DNA of 18,195 nucleotides from Podochytrium sp. JEL0797 (GCA_027596195.1 JADGJG010000494.1:1-18195), one strand, 5' to 3'. Counted from the first letter of the stretch, positions 9,003-18,195 are shown. The notes: generated by a model not told the origin, from the sequence alone. Numbers and translations are program-made.

Positions 9003-12000
9003 ATGACGCTCATCAAACTCGCCGTTTCTTCAAAGCCTGGAAACGCGGCTGCCCCGGCTGCCTTTGGTTGGTGTTTTCTGCGAATGCCTAGTCTATATCT
9101 AGACTAGTCTAGTCCATGCCTAGTCTAGTCTACTCTGTTTTAGTCTAGTCTAGTCTACTCTACTCCCTCACTCACTCATACGAATCCAGCCGCCGTCGCC
9201 GTCGCCCACCTCCTCAAGCTCGCCTTCACCTTCGAAGCCCTCGACGCCAAATCCTGCAAAGTCTCTGGCCCCTCGACCCCGAACGGCACCACCGCCGATC
9301 TCAAACTCAACGGCACCTACCCCGTGCTGCGCTACCTCAGCAAAATCCACCCCGCCAACGCCCACATCCTCGGCACCGCGGATCCCGTCAAGGCGAGCCA
9401 GATTGACTACTGGCTCGACTTTTCGGAGGACTCGTTGGCCCCGGATGCCGGCTTCAAGCCGCTTGCTGTGGCGTTTTCGGCCTTGAATTCGCATTTGAAG
9501 ATGAGAAGCTTTTTGGTTGGGTATTCGGTTACCTTGGCCGATATTGCGTGTTGGGGCGCGTTGAAGGGTGAGTTCTGTTTTTTTCTTTTTTGGGTGGTGA
9601 CGTCATTTCGATTTCGGGCTTGTTTGTTTTTCTACTGCCCCCGATCCGTAGTCGCACCGATCTTTCCCCCCTCCCCATTCCTGCCCATCCGGCTAACCAA
9701 CCCATTTCACCAACTCCAGCCAACCCCGTCTTCATCACCCGCGTCAAAGCCTCCGAACAAGAACTCGGCACCTACCTCACGCGCTGGTTCAACCACGTCG
9801 ACTCCCTCCCCTTCGCCACCTCCTCCGTTGCCGAATTCCAAAAAAACACAGCCGCCATGAACAAAGCCAAAGGCGACCAAGGCTCTTTCGACCTCGGCCT
9901 CAAAGGCGCGGCCATGGGCAAAGTCGTTACGCGTTTCCCGCCCGAACCGTCGGGTTACCTCCACATTGGCCATGCCAAAGCCGCGTTGTTGAACGATTAC
10001 TTTGCCAAGCATTACGAGGGGAGTATGATTGTGCGGTTTGATGATACGAATCCGAGTAACGAGAAGGAAGAGTTTGAGGAGAGTATTCGTGAAGATTTGG
10101 CCTTGTTGGGGTTGAAGGCGGATAAGGAGAGTCACACTTCGGATTACTTTGAGTTGATTTATGGACACGCGATTCAAATTATTAAGAAGGGGTTGGCGTA
10201 TGTGGATGATGCGACTCAGGAAGTGGTGAGTGCTTTTTGCTTTTGTTGATTTTGGGTTTTCACTGCTTAACGCAACTTCTGCCCCCCTCCCCCTCCTAGA
10301 TGCGTGACGAACGCATGAAAATGATTGAAGGCAAATGCCGCAACCTCCCTATCGAAGAAAACCTGCGCCGCTTCGCCGAAATGACCAAAGGCAGCCCCGA
10401 AGGTCTCACCATGTGCCTCCGCGCCAAAATCGACATGAAATCCTTCAATGGCACAATGCGCGACCCCGTCATTTACCGCTGCAACATCACCCACCCGCAT
10501 CACCGTACCGGCAACAAGTGGAAGGTGTACCCGACTTACGACTTTGCGTGTCCGATTGTGGATTCGGCGGAAGGTGTGACGCATGCGTTGAGAAGTATGG
10601 AGTACCGTGACCGCAATGTGCAGTATGATTGGTTCTTTGATGCGTTGGAAATTCGTCGTGTGCAGATTTACGACTTTTCGCGCGTGAATTTCGTGTACAC
10701 TTTGTTGTCGAAGCGCAAGTTGGCCAAGTTTGTGGAGAAGGGGCTTGTGACTGGGTGGGATGATGCGCGGTTCCCGACTGTGAGAGGGATTCGTAGAAGG
10801 GGGATGACGATTCAGGCGTTGAGGGAGTATATTCTGATGCAGGGGGCTTCGCAAAAGAGTTTGGAGTTGGAGTGGGACAAGATTTGGACGTTGAATAAGA
10901 AGGTAATTGATCCGGTTGCTCCGAGACATACGGCGTTGGAGAGGGAGAAGATGTGAGTTTTTTTTTGGTGCGTTGAATGAGTGTAGTTGCTGATGATTTT
11001 TTTTGATCTTGTGTGCAGTGCCAAGGTCAAGGTTATCAACGCGGATGTTTTCCCAGCGTACACCAAGGACATGCCCAAGCACAAAAAGAACCCCGAAGTC
11101 GGCAACAAGAAGACCACCTTCTCCCCCGAAATGTACCTCGAATTCAACGACGCCAAGGACCTTTCCGTCGGCGAAGAAGTCACGTTCATGGACTGGGGCA
11201 ACGTGATTATCGAGTCGATCGAATGGTCCGCCGACAAGACCTTCGTGGCCATGATTGAAGTTCGTTTGAACCTCTCTGGCGACTTCAAAAAGACGAAAAA
11301 GAAGCTCACGTGGCTCGCGCGCGGGTTGCCCAAGGACGAGCCTCAGCAGGCTCCCACGCGTTGCGTCCTCTACGACTTTGACTACCTCATTACCAAGAAG
11401 CATTTGGAGGAGACGGACGAGATGGATGACTTTGTGACGCCCGTGACGGAGTTCAAGGTGGAAGCGTGGGGAGACGCGAATTTGAGAGGGTGTAACAAGG
11501 GGGATATTATCCAGTTGGAGAGGAAGGGGTATTATATCGTGGACAAGGCGTTTGACGCGCAGAACCCGAACGACGCGATGCACTTGTTTTTCGTGCCGGA
11601 TGGAAGAGCGGATTCGATCAAGTCCAAGGCGGCTCCCGAGGAACCTGTTGCTGCTGCTGCTGCTGCCCCGTCCAAGAAGGCCAAGAAGTCCAAGGATGCT
11701 GCTGCTCCGGCGGCTCCTGCCAAGCCTGTCGAGGACATGAGATTGAAGTCGCCCATGTACAAGTCCAAGGTTGTGTATGACGATGATTGGAAGTTCCCGG
11801 CTGCTGTTGGGCAGATGTATGCCATCAAGCCGTTCTACAACCACGCGTTCAACGCGACTGCTGCTGCTACCGCGGCGCCTGCTGCCAAGAAGGACGCCAA
11901 GGCTGCTGGAGCCCCTGCTCCCGCTGCTGCCGCTGCCTCCGACAAGCCCGCCAAGGGCAAGCGAGGCGGATCCGCCGCCGCCGCGGCCCCCGTTGTCGAA

Positions 12001-12498
12001 TCCTCCATCATCTCGAAACTCGACATTGTGGTTGGACAAATTGTGGACGTGAAGCCGCACCCTGACGCGGACTCGTTGTACGTGGAGCAAATCGAGTGTG
12101 GCGAAGCGACCCCACGTACGGTCGTTTCCGGGCTCCGCAAGTTCATGACGTTGGAGCAGATGCAAGGCAAGATGGTGTTGATTTTGAAGAACCTCAAACC
12201 TGCTGCGATGCGTGGAGTCAAGTCTCACGCGATGGTGCTTTGTGCGTCTGACGCGGAACACACTACGGTGGAGTTTTTGGTTCCTCCGCCCGGGTCGGTT
12301 GCTGGAGACCGTGTGTACTTTGAAGGACATGAGGGGACTCCCGAGGAGCAGTTGAATCCCAAGAAGAAGGTGTGGGAGACTGTGCAGCCTGATTTTGTGA
12401 CGAGAGGGGATTTGGTGGCGACGTGGAAGGGGGTTGAGTTTAGGACGGAGAAGGGGGTTGTGAAGACGGGGTCGCTTGTGGGTGCGAGTATCAAGTAA
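9003..12498 (+). CDS. GUS1: Cytosolic glutamyl-tRNA synthetase fused to EMAPII/Arc1-type tRNA-binding domain
   Basis: Five exons give 1026 aa: 9003-9066, 9190-9567, 9720-10225, 10300-10952 and 11019-12498. The enzyme charges tRNA-Glu with glutamate in the cytosol. Residues 1 to about 190 are a GST-like domain ([26 protein letters not shown] block). The class Ib catalytic core follows, with [14 protein letters not shown] (HIGH at 229-232), [16 protein letters not shown], and the KMSKS equivalent LLSKRKL near 451-457. The eukaryotic beta-barrel anticodon-binding domain spans about 535-735. An Ala/Lys/Pro linker (about 738-863) contains an aromatic island (about 775-813). Residues 864-1026 are a complete EMAPII/OB-fold domain, with [49 protein letters not shown]. 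Yeast Gus1 ends after the barrel at about 710 aa and obtains this domain in trans from Arc1. The fusion lies in one uninterrupted 1480-nt exon, so it is not a splicing guess. The exon 1 donor (G|GTTGGT) is the weakest junction. Confidence 0.93.
9087..9166. repeat. CTAGT pentamer repeat in GluRS intron 1
   Basis: Degenerate tandem CTAGT/TAGTC units fill most of the 123-nt first intron, including the self-complementary stretch ATCTAGACTAGTCTAG and an 11-bp duplication (tgcctagtcta at 9085 and 9117). A CTCACTCACTC run follows before the acceptor. Confidence 0.85.
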
Positions 12499-12614
12499 AC
12501 CCCCAATGCGTTGAATTGTGTGGGTGGTTTTGGAGTTGGAAGGGAGGAACGGAAAGATGATGAAAATTAAATCAATTTATTTTTCTCAGCTTTTTTATAT
12601 GCATGTTTTCAAAA

Positions 12615-13855
12615 TCACGGTTTCACGCTGTACTTCAATGTCTCTCCAGCGCGGTACGGCACAATCTCCCTCTCAACCCCGTCATCATCCACATACTTCA
12701 TCACCTGAGGAACCACAAACCCTTCCTCCACAAGCTGCACGCCCACGGCGTTCTTGACGTTGGCTTCCGTGAGGTTGTAGAATCTCGCGCCAAATTCGTT
12801 TCCAAACTGCGAGAGACGGTCGATCGCGCCAAACGAATCCAACGCGTTCGCGAGGTACGCGAGAATGTAAGGGCCCGTGTAGACCCCGGCGGCGCAGGAG
12901 GAGGTTTCTTTCATGTGGCGGGGGTGGGGGGCGGAGTCTGTTCCGAGGAAGAAACGGGGGTGACCTGGATGGAAAATGGTTGACGTCAATTGTGTGATTC
13001 ACGAAAAGGAGAAAACATAGGGGGTAAACTCACCCTCCTTGATGACATTCTGCAACGCGCGTCTATCGTGCGGGTACTTTGCCACCGGTTTGCAATAGTT
13101 GTGACACTTTCCGGCCCAGTCGTCGACAATCAGTTCGAGGTGGTGCACGGTGATGGTGCACGCGACGGTGGGGCCGAGGGATTTGACCGTGTCGACGGCG
13201 GCTTTGGTGGTGGCGTGTTCGAGGACGATGCGGAGTTTGGGGAAGTCGGCGTGCAGCTGTTTGAGGTGGGTGAGGAAGCGTTCTTCGGCGTTGAGGACGC
13301 AAATGTCCTGTTGGGAGAAGAAAACGCGTTAGTTTCTCTTTTTTTTCTCGCTTTTTTTTGGAGAGTAAACTCAACGTTGTCCGGGTCACTTGGAATCTCG
13401 CCATGCAAATTCAACACCATATCTTCCTCCTCCATAGCGCGAAACACGTCGTAATACACCGAGTAGCTCTCAATCCCACCCTCACTGTTGGTAGTGACTC
13501 CACGCGGGTAACTCTTGACTCCCGCGATACCAGCCGCCTTGGCCTTGCGAATCTCTGCGGGCGTGAGCGAGGGCGCGAGGTACAGCGACATGAGGAAGGT
13601 CACGTTGGGAGCGAGGGATTGGAGTTCGGCGCGGTAAGCGAGGGCTTGGTCTGTGGTTGTGATGGGCGGTTTGAGGTTGGGCTGGGGTATCAATCAGGAG
13701 GAGGAATTTGATCATGATGGAGGAATTCGAGTTACCATGACGAACACGGCACCGATCCCGGCCTTGTTGAGGGATGGAGTCACGGCCCGCATGAGTGCGC
13801 CTTGTCGCAGGTGGATGTGGAGGTCGTGAATCAAAAACTTGCCAACGACAGACAT
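12615..13855 (-). CDS. URA4: Dihydroorotase (Ura4 type)
   Basis: Four exons (13855-13736, 13681-13376, 13307-13034, 12964-12615) give 349 aa, close to the roughly 345-365 aa of class II dihydroorotases such as yeast Ura4. It cyclises N-carbamoyl-aspartate to dihydroorotate in de novo pyrimidine synthesis. Zinc-site motifs are visible: HDLHIHLRQG (H13, H15), the carboxylated-lysine candidate K96 in GVKSYPRGVTT, NLHGE (H133), LEHATTK (H173) and LGTDSAPH (D243). Substrate-loop signature MPNLKPPITT crosses the first exon junction. In fungi the multifunctional Ura2 carries an inactive DHOase-like domain, so a separate gene is expected. The start ATG at 13855 gives the usual short N-terminus. It is divergent from the coiled-coil gene (31 bp) and convergent with GluRS (116 bp between stops). 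Confidence 0.95.
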
Positions 13856-13886
13856 CTTGTTGATTTTTTGGAACAAAAAAGCAAAA
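13856..13886. promoter_or_regulatory. 31-bp spacer between divergent URA4 and coiled-coil gene start codons
   Basis: The two ATGs are separated by 31 bp made of a T-rich half and an A-rich half (ttgattttttggaacaaaaaa), which is nearly symmetrical. A shared promoter would have to overlap coding or leader sequence. Role inferred from geometry. Confidence 0.4.
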
Positions 13887-15201
13887 ATGGCTGACACGGA
13901 GATTCGTGATCTTGACGAAGAATCCGCACCCCCCGCACCTGGAAACCTCGAGAAAATATCAACGGGTCCCGTCGCCGATTCGGACCTCACCATCAGTGGA
14001 TCGCACGCGAGCTTGTCGGGAAAAGATCGCGGTTTGAATATGATGAGGTATTTATTTCCATTGTTTGACAGTTGTGCCCCAAACACACCCACACCCCCGC
14101 GACGCATACTGGAAAGTTCAACAAAGGTATCTCCAGCTTCTGCAACAACCCCAAACGCATGAAAAACGCGTCGGTTGCGAGGGAGGCGGGTTGTGTTCAA
14201 TAAATCTCGCCCACTCGATTAAAGCCACTTTCAATCCGCGCTTTCATCATATCATACAAGAGATAGCATCTAACTCTCTTACGTTAGCCACGCCGATAAA
14301 CACTCGAGCGTCGCCCAATTCGAAAAAGACAAACTCGAATTGGAAAGAAAACGAAAGTCGCAAAGACTCGAAGATATGCAGAAACAAGAGGAAGAAGCGT
14401 TCGAAAAGGCGTATGTTTGATTTTCTTTCGCGCTTTATCGCTCACGGTTTACTTATTTTTTTATGGGGTGTTGTGTGCCATAGGCGAATCGCCAAAGAAA
14501 GAATGGAACTCGAAGTTATTGCGAAACGAGCACTTCAGGCGCAAAAGCTGCAAGACGAAGAAACGCAACGCCTCAAAACGCTCGAAGAACAGCGCAAACG
14601 AATGGAAGAATTTGAGCTCCACAAAACGAAACAAAAGCAACTCGAGGACGAGAAACGAAAAGAAGAGTTGCGATTAAAAGAGGTGGAAGCTTTTGCGCGT
14701 TTGGAGGAGCTTAAGATTAAGAAGGCAGCTGATGAGGAGAAAAAACGATTGATGGAGGAGGAGAAGCGGAAAGAAGAGGAGGTGTTGAGGGCGGAAAAGT
14801 TGCGTAAGCAGCAGGATGCAATGGCAAAGTTTGAGGAGGAGAGGAAATTGAAGGTATTTCACCTCAAATGTTCTTCAGATACCCAAGGTATTGTCTAAAC
14901 GTTTCTGCAGCTTATGAGCCCATCCGAAAGGGAGGCTTACCTCGCCGAAAAGGAGGCAGAACGACTCGCAAAAGAAGCCGAAATCGAAGCCAAACGTCTC
15001 GAAGAGCAGCGAATCGCGGACGAAATTACCGAAAAGGAAAGACTGGCAGCCGAAATTATCCAACACGAAGCGGAGGCAAAAGTCCTGGCCGAGACGGAAG
15101 CCAAAGCACTCGCTGAAAAAGAGGCTGCAGACCAGGCACTTGCCGACAATGCCGACAAGGCCAAGTGCGCTTGTGCATCAAAGTCGTGTTCCGTCATGTA
15201 G
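13887..15201 (+). CDS. Charged coiled-coil protein with C-terminal CaaX box
   Basis: I do not recognise the family. Minimal model: exons 13887-14047, 14288-14410, 14484-14853 and 14911-15201, giving 314 aa. Residues 1-53 are acidic and probably disordered (MADTEIRDLDEESAPPAPGN). From about residue 57 almost to the end the chain is an uninterrupted Glu/Lys/Arg-rich helix (for example QRLKTLEEQRKRMEEFELHK, AYLAEKEAERLAKEAEIEAK), typical of a long coiled coil or single alpha-helix. The last residues are KCACASKSCSVM, and CSVM fits a CaaX prenylation motif; X = Met favours farnesylation. Two cysteines just upstream could be palmitoylated. The first intron (240 nt) is longer than others here. A 63-nt in-frame segment (14127-14189) could be an extra exon, giving 335 aa, but its splice sites are weak. 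The tail predicts membrane attachment; the biological role is unknown. Confidence 0.75.
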
Positions 15202-15232
15202 CCTGTTTTTCACTGTTTAATCATGAAGGTCC

Positions 15233-15238
15233 TTTATT
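15233..15238 (-). terminator. Polyadenylation signal of the TTLL gene
   Basis: AATAAA on the minus strand, two nucleotides after the TGA at 15243-15241. It supports the spliced TTLL 3' end rather than read-through to a TAA at 15311-15309, which has no nearby signal. Confidence 0.5.
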
Positions 15239-15240
15239 TC

Positions 15241-18138
15241 TCATTTTTTCACTCTCGCGCCCTGAAACCAAAAAAAAACAAACAAAAAATAAATACAAAA
15301 ATACTAATTTAAGGAGAAAACAATATGCAACTCACCAATATCGTCAAATCAAAACTACCAGGCGGGTCCGCCGCCGGCGTTCTCAACACAGCAGCCGGCC
15401 TCACCCCCCTCTCCACCTTCCGCATCCGCGTCGCCGCCGCACTCTGAATCAACGGCGACGCCAACAACTGCGTGTTCCATGAATACGTCGGAAAAGCTGA
15501 CACCAAGTGACCCCCCGCCGTCGTATTGATGTTTGCATTGGCGTTGCCCCAATGGTTCTTGACGTGGCGCAGCAGCACGGCTTGAGATTGCGATTTCGTT
15601 GAGCTAGTGGAAGCTGATGAAGGACGTGATGGGGCCGTGTTGAGTCGTGTGGAGGAAGGGCGGAATGCGTCGCGTCGGAGGGAGGTGGGGACAGAGGAGG
15701 AGCCGGTTGATGAGACGGAAACTGCATCCATTGAACTTTCACGCGATCTGGTACTACTGGCACTGCTTGACGCGGAAGATGGTCTCTTTGAGGCGGTGTA
15801 TACTTTAGAAGGTTTGGTGGGTTTCGTCGGTTGTGATGGAGGACTATTGGAACGTCGTCGCGAAGAAGAAGAAGCAGACGCGAGTGAAGAATTGGACGAG
15901 GAAGATGGAATCCAAGAGTTGGACGATCGCACGAGTTTTCCGTGCAACAGGCACTCGTTGCGAAAGTTTTCGGTGCTTCGTTTGTAGGCTTTGATGAACA
16001 CGTCGAGTTTGGACATGAGTGTTTCAATGTCGCGGACGGATTCGCTGAGTTTGAGGTCGTCTCGATCATACCTGTTTGAAATAGTTGGGTTTATCGTTCG
16101 GTTTGGGGGAAATGGGGGAGTAACATACGGGTCATCGCCGACGTGCAAATCGTTGGCTTGTTTCAAGAATCTATCGAGTATTTGCACTTGCTGCAAACGC
16201 GAAAAGTAATATCTTATGAAATCACACCCTTAACCCAAAAGAATCAAGAATCAAATACCTGCTGCACATATTCCTGATCAATCCGATCCTGATTCTGCAC
16301 CGAATACGCCTTCAACCTTCCCAAAATATTCTCCAAAAACACTTGAAACGCTTCCCTCGCCTGCAACTTTGCACTCACACTATCCACGCTGCGTTTCTGC
16401 GCTTCCCGCGCGGAAACAGATGTGTCTGAAAACTGTTGCGTGACTTTCATGACCATTGCGTCTTCGGCTGCAACGGGTACTCCCGCTTTCTCCTCTTCTT
16501 CTTCGCTCTCCTCTTCATCGTCGTTGAATAAGTCCACCGCTTCAACCACCGCCCACGGCGCGTTCGAAACGCGTGCACCACCTCCCCCCACACTTCCCTT
16601 CCTCCTCAACGAGTCATTCGAATACTTTTGCAAAGACTGCTGTTTCGCCCTCGACAGAATCGAAACACTGCCACCATCCTCCTCCCCCTTCCCCAAATCC
16701 TCCTCCAAATAACTCACTTTCGGTTTCACAACCAACCCAGCCTTCCCAAACAAAGCCACATGAAGCGTCCAATTGAGTCCTGATTTGGGTAAAAAGGCGC
16801 TATACAAGTACGCCGTATTCTCTGCAGGAAAGATGCGTTCAAACTTTCCCCCGCTTGCGCAGCACCGCGCGTGTTCTTCTTTGGCGATCCGCGCCAGTTT
16901 CTGCTGCTCGGGGGTCAGTTTGTCGGTTTCCCAGAAAGCGCTGGTGGACCATTCGGCCTTTTGGGTTGTGGCGGTTGTTTCGCCGCGGGGTGGGCGGCAA
17001 GGTTTTGGGTCGGTCGGGGCGGAGTTGGTGGATCCGGTGGGGCGTTTTTGCTTTTGGAAGGGGATGAGGCCGGTGAGGGTGAGGAGGTCGGCGAGGAGGA
17101 CGGCCTATGGGGAGGGGGGATGGTTAGTGAGAGATGAAGGGGAAAAAGAAGGAAGGTTTTTGGAAAGTTACCTTGATGTCGAGATCGAATTGTGTTTCGC
17201 ACGCCAAGGAAGGGTTCGTGGTGACTCCAATCAACCATGGATTCAAATTCGAGTCGATAATCAAATCAAAGCCAACGAGTTCGAAACAGTTTCCGCTGAC
17301 CAGTGTTTTTAGAAAGGTGTGAAGAAGAAAAGAGAAGGAAGAAAAGAAAAAACAACTCACGGATGAGGCACCAACATATTCACAGCCGTCGCCACAACCG
17401 ATTCACCACTCAAGAACGTTTTGACAATCAAGTCCTTGATTTTCGCCATCAAGAGCGCTGACGCGCTGGATCCATGTTGATTCGAAATGTGCCGCAACAA
17501 GCTCGACAGACTCGATTTCTGGCCCGTCGTGTCGTTTTTGTATTCCCTTCATAAAAAATTTGGTTAGCCCGGACCAAATTACCCCTTTCCACCGCACCCC
17601 CCCCATCTCACTAAAAAAGCTACATACTTGACATACCGCACAACCCCCTCCTTATACACAAACACGCGCAACGGATTAAACCCCGTCACAGCCACATACA
17701 CCCTCACATCGAACCGACAGCCGTTCACTTTCAACCCAGAGTCAATGTACTTTTGAACAAGGAACCGGTCGTCCGATTTGAGACGCGTGGGGAGCTCGGC
17801 GAGAGAGTCGATGGGGTATGAGGATTTTTGGTGGGTGCTTGTGGTGGTGACGGGTTTGACGATCCTGTTTTTATTTTGGCGGGGAACAGTGGGTTTTTTT
17901 GGTGAACAGGGAAAATCGGTGGAGGGGGAAGAGGGGTGTACCATCTTCCTCCTGTGCGGAGGTACGCTGTGTAAAACAGGTCATATTCTTGAGGTAAGAG
18001 GAACGTGGAGGGCATAAAGTCAAAGTGCTAAAGAAACGGGGCGGTGAGTTTGTGTGTCTTGGGTTGTTGTGATGAAGAAAAAAACAAACTCACCCGGTCG
18101 CCATGGACTTGCTTCATTCGTGAAATGTTGAGATAAAG
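15241..18138 (-). CDS. TTLL4/5-like tubulin polyglutamylase-family protein, partial, probably catalytically inactive
   Basis: Nine exons in the window (18138-18094, 18027-17942, 17864-17628, 17546-17361, 17295-17172, 17104-16259, 16190-16129, 16071-15336, 15261-15241) encode the last 780 aa. The N-terminus lies beyond the right edge. TTLL enzymes ligate glutamate to tubulin tails. Family landmarks in order: LYLNISRMKQVHGD, FDFMPSTFLLPQEYDLF, GGRWIVKPV, FLVQKYIDSGL, CRFDVRVYVAVTGFNPLRVF, KSSLSSLLRHI, KDLIVKTF, VPHPGNCFELVGFDLIID, NPWLIGVTTNPSLACETQFD, and KLARIAKEEHARCC..GGKFERIFPAE, which favours the TTLL4/5 group. Three usually invariant motifs are absent or changed: the R-G-x-G-I ATP loop reads TSTHQKSS, the HLTNYS block is missing at the 17628/17546 junction, and E-V-N reads G-V-T. 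The C-terminal 400 residues hold an acidic run, a helical pair and a Ser-rich tail. The 21-nt last exon rests on good splice sites and a following AATAAA; without that splice the stop is at 15309. Confidence 0.8.
15286..15291 (+). terminator. Possible polyadenylation signal of the coiled-coil gene
   Basis: An AATAAA hexamer lies about 85 nt after the stop at 15201, within an A-rich stretch. Transcripts ending here would overlap the TTLL last intron and exon on the other strand. Confidence 0.35.
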
Positions 18139-18195
18139 CTAGTCTTTGCGGCATATTTCGTTAATGCGTGGGAATCTGAGGGGGGGGGGGGGGGG
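18139..18195 (-). other. Partial TTLL intron ending in a G16 run at the window edge
   Basis: An in-frame TAG directly precedes exon codon CTT at 18138, so an acceptor (GACTAG) is inferred there. The intron continues to the window end, which is G16 at 18180-18195. A homopolymer at the very end may mark an assembly break. Confidence 0.5.

Noticed and set aside
10267..12330. 687-aa open frame antisense to GluRS
   Set aside because: It lies opposite clearly conserved GluRS exons and crosses their intron. The product is Arg/His/Leu-rich with Gly/Ser runs and no domain, as expected from the codon bias of the sense gene.
15309..15335. Unspliced TTLL C-terminus ending at 15309
   Set aside because: A GTGAGT donor at 15335, a T-rich tract with TTTCAG at 15262 and AATAAA right after the resulting stop make the spliced end more likely, though not proven.
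17547..17627. Possibility that the missing TTLL HLTNYS block is hidden in this intron
   Set aside because: All three minus-strand frames were read; none encodes it. The nearest string (GLTKF) overlaps the CTAAC branch-point-like site and is in the wrong frame.
1..18195. tRNA, rRNA or CRISPR features
   Set aside because: No cloverleaf with A/B boxes, rRNA-like blocks or regularly spaced repeats with unique spacers was recognised by eye; a covariance-model scan could not be run.

Overview
This looks like a piece of a zoosporic (chytrid-like) fungal nuclear genome. Genes are split by many short GT-AG introns, mostly 49-152 nt, several with CTAAC or CTAAT branch-point-like sequences. Housekeeping proteins look fungal: a stand-alone Ura4-type dihydroorotase and a cytosolic GluRS with a GST-like N-terminus. 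There is a HET-domain gene. A tubulin tyrosine ligase-like (TTLL) gene, typical of lineages with cilia or flagella, argues against Dikarya. No homology search was possible, so the lineage is an inference.

Left part (1-5296): loose, decaying DNA. A broken SNF2/Sth1-type remodeller ATPase (about 268-1378) still has its introns but carries stops, frameshifts, a deletion and a wrecked Walker A motif. It ends against a perfect 23-bp inverted repeat (1379-1468). A five-exon HET-domain gene (1894-4269) that appears intact follows, then a DhaL/dihydroxyacetone-kinase fragment (4503-4657) and about 640 bp with no gene.

Middle and right part (5297-18195): very compact, ordinary gene order. MAU2/SCC4 cohesin loader (minus, 7 exons, 675 aa) lies 48 bp downstream of a tail-anchored PEX26-like gene (minus, 3 exons, 359 aa). 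The PEX26-like gene is divergent from glutamyl-tRNA synthetase (plus, 5 exons, 1026 aa), with only 26 bp between start codons. The synthetase carries a C-terminal EMAPII/Arc1-type tRNA-binding domain. Next come URA4-type dihydroorotase (minus, 4 exons, 349 aa) and, 31 bp away and divergent, a charged coiled-coil protein ending in a CaaX box. The last gene is a TTLL (minus, 9 exons in the window, N-terminus beyond the edge). It keeps the fold-defining motifs but lacks three catalytic motifs.

The genes do not form one pathway. They cover translation, pyrimidine synthesis, cohesin loading, peroxisome biogenesis and microtubules. The points most worth checking are the apparently dead TTLL, the GluRS-EMAPII fusion, the CaaX coiled-coil protein, and the two start-to-start spacers of about 30 bp. 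All exon boundaries were derived by hand from splice sites and reading phase.
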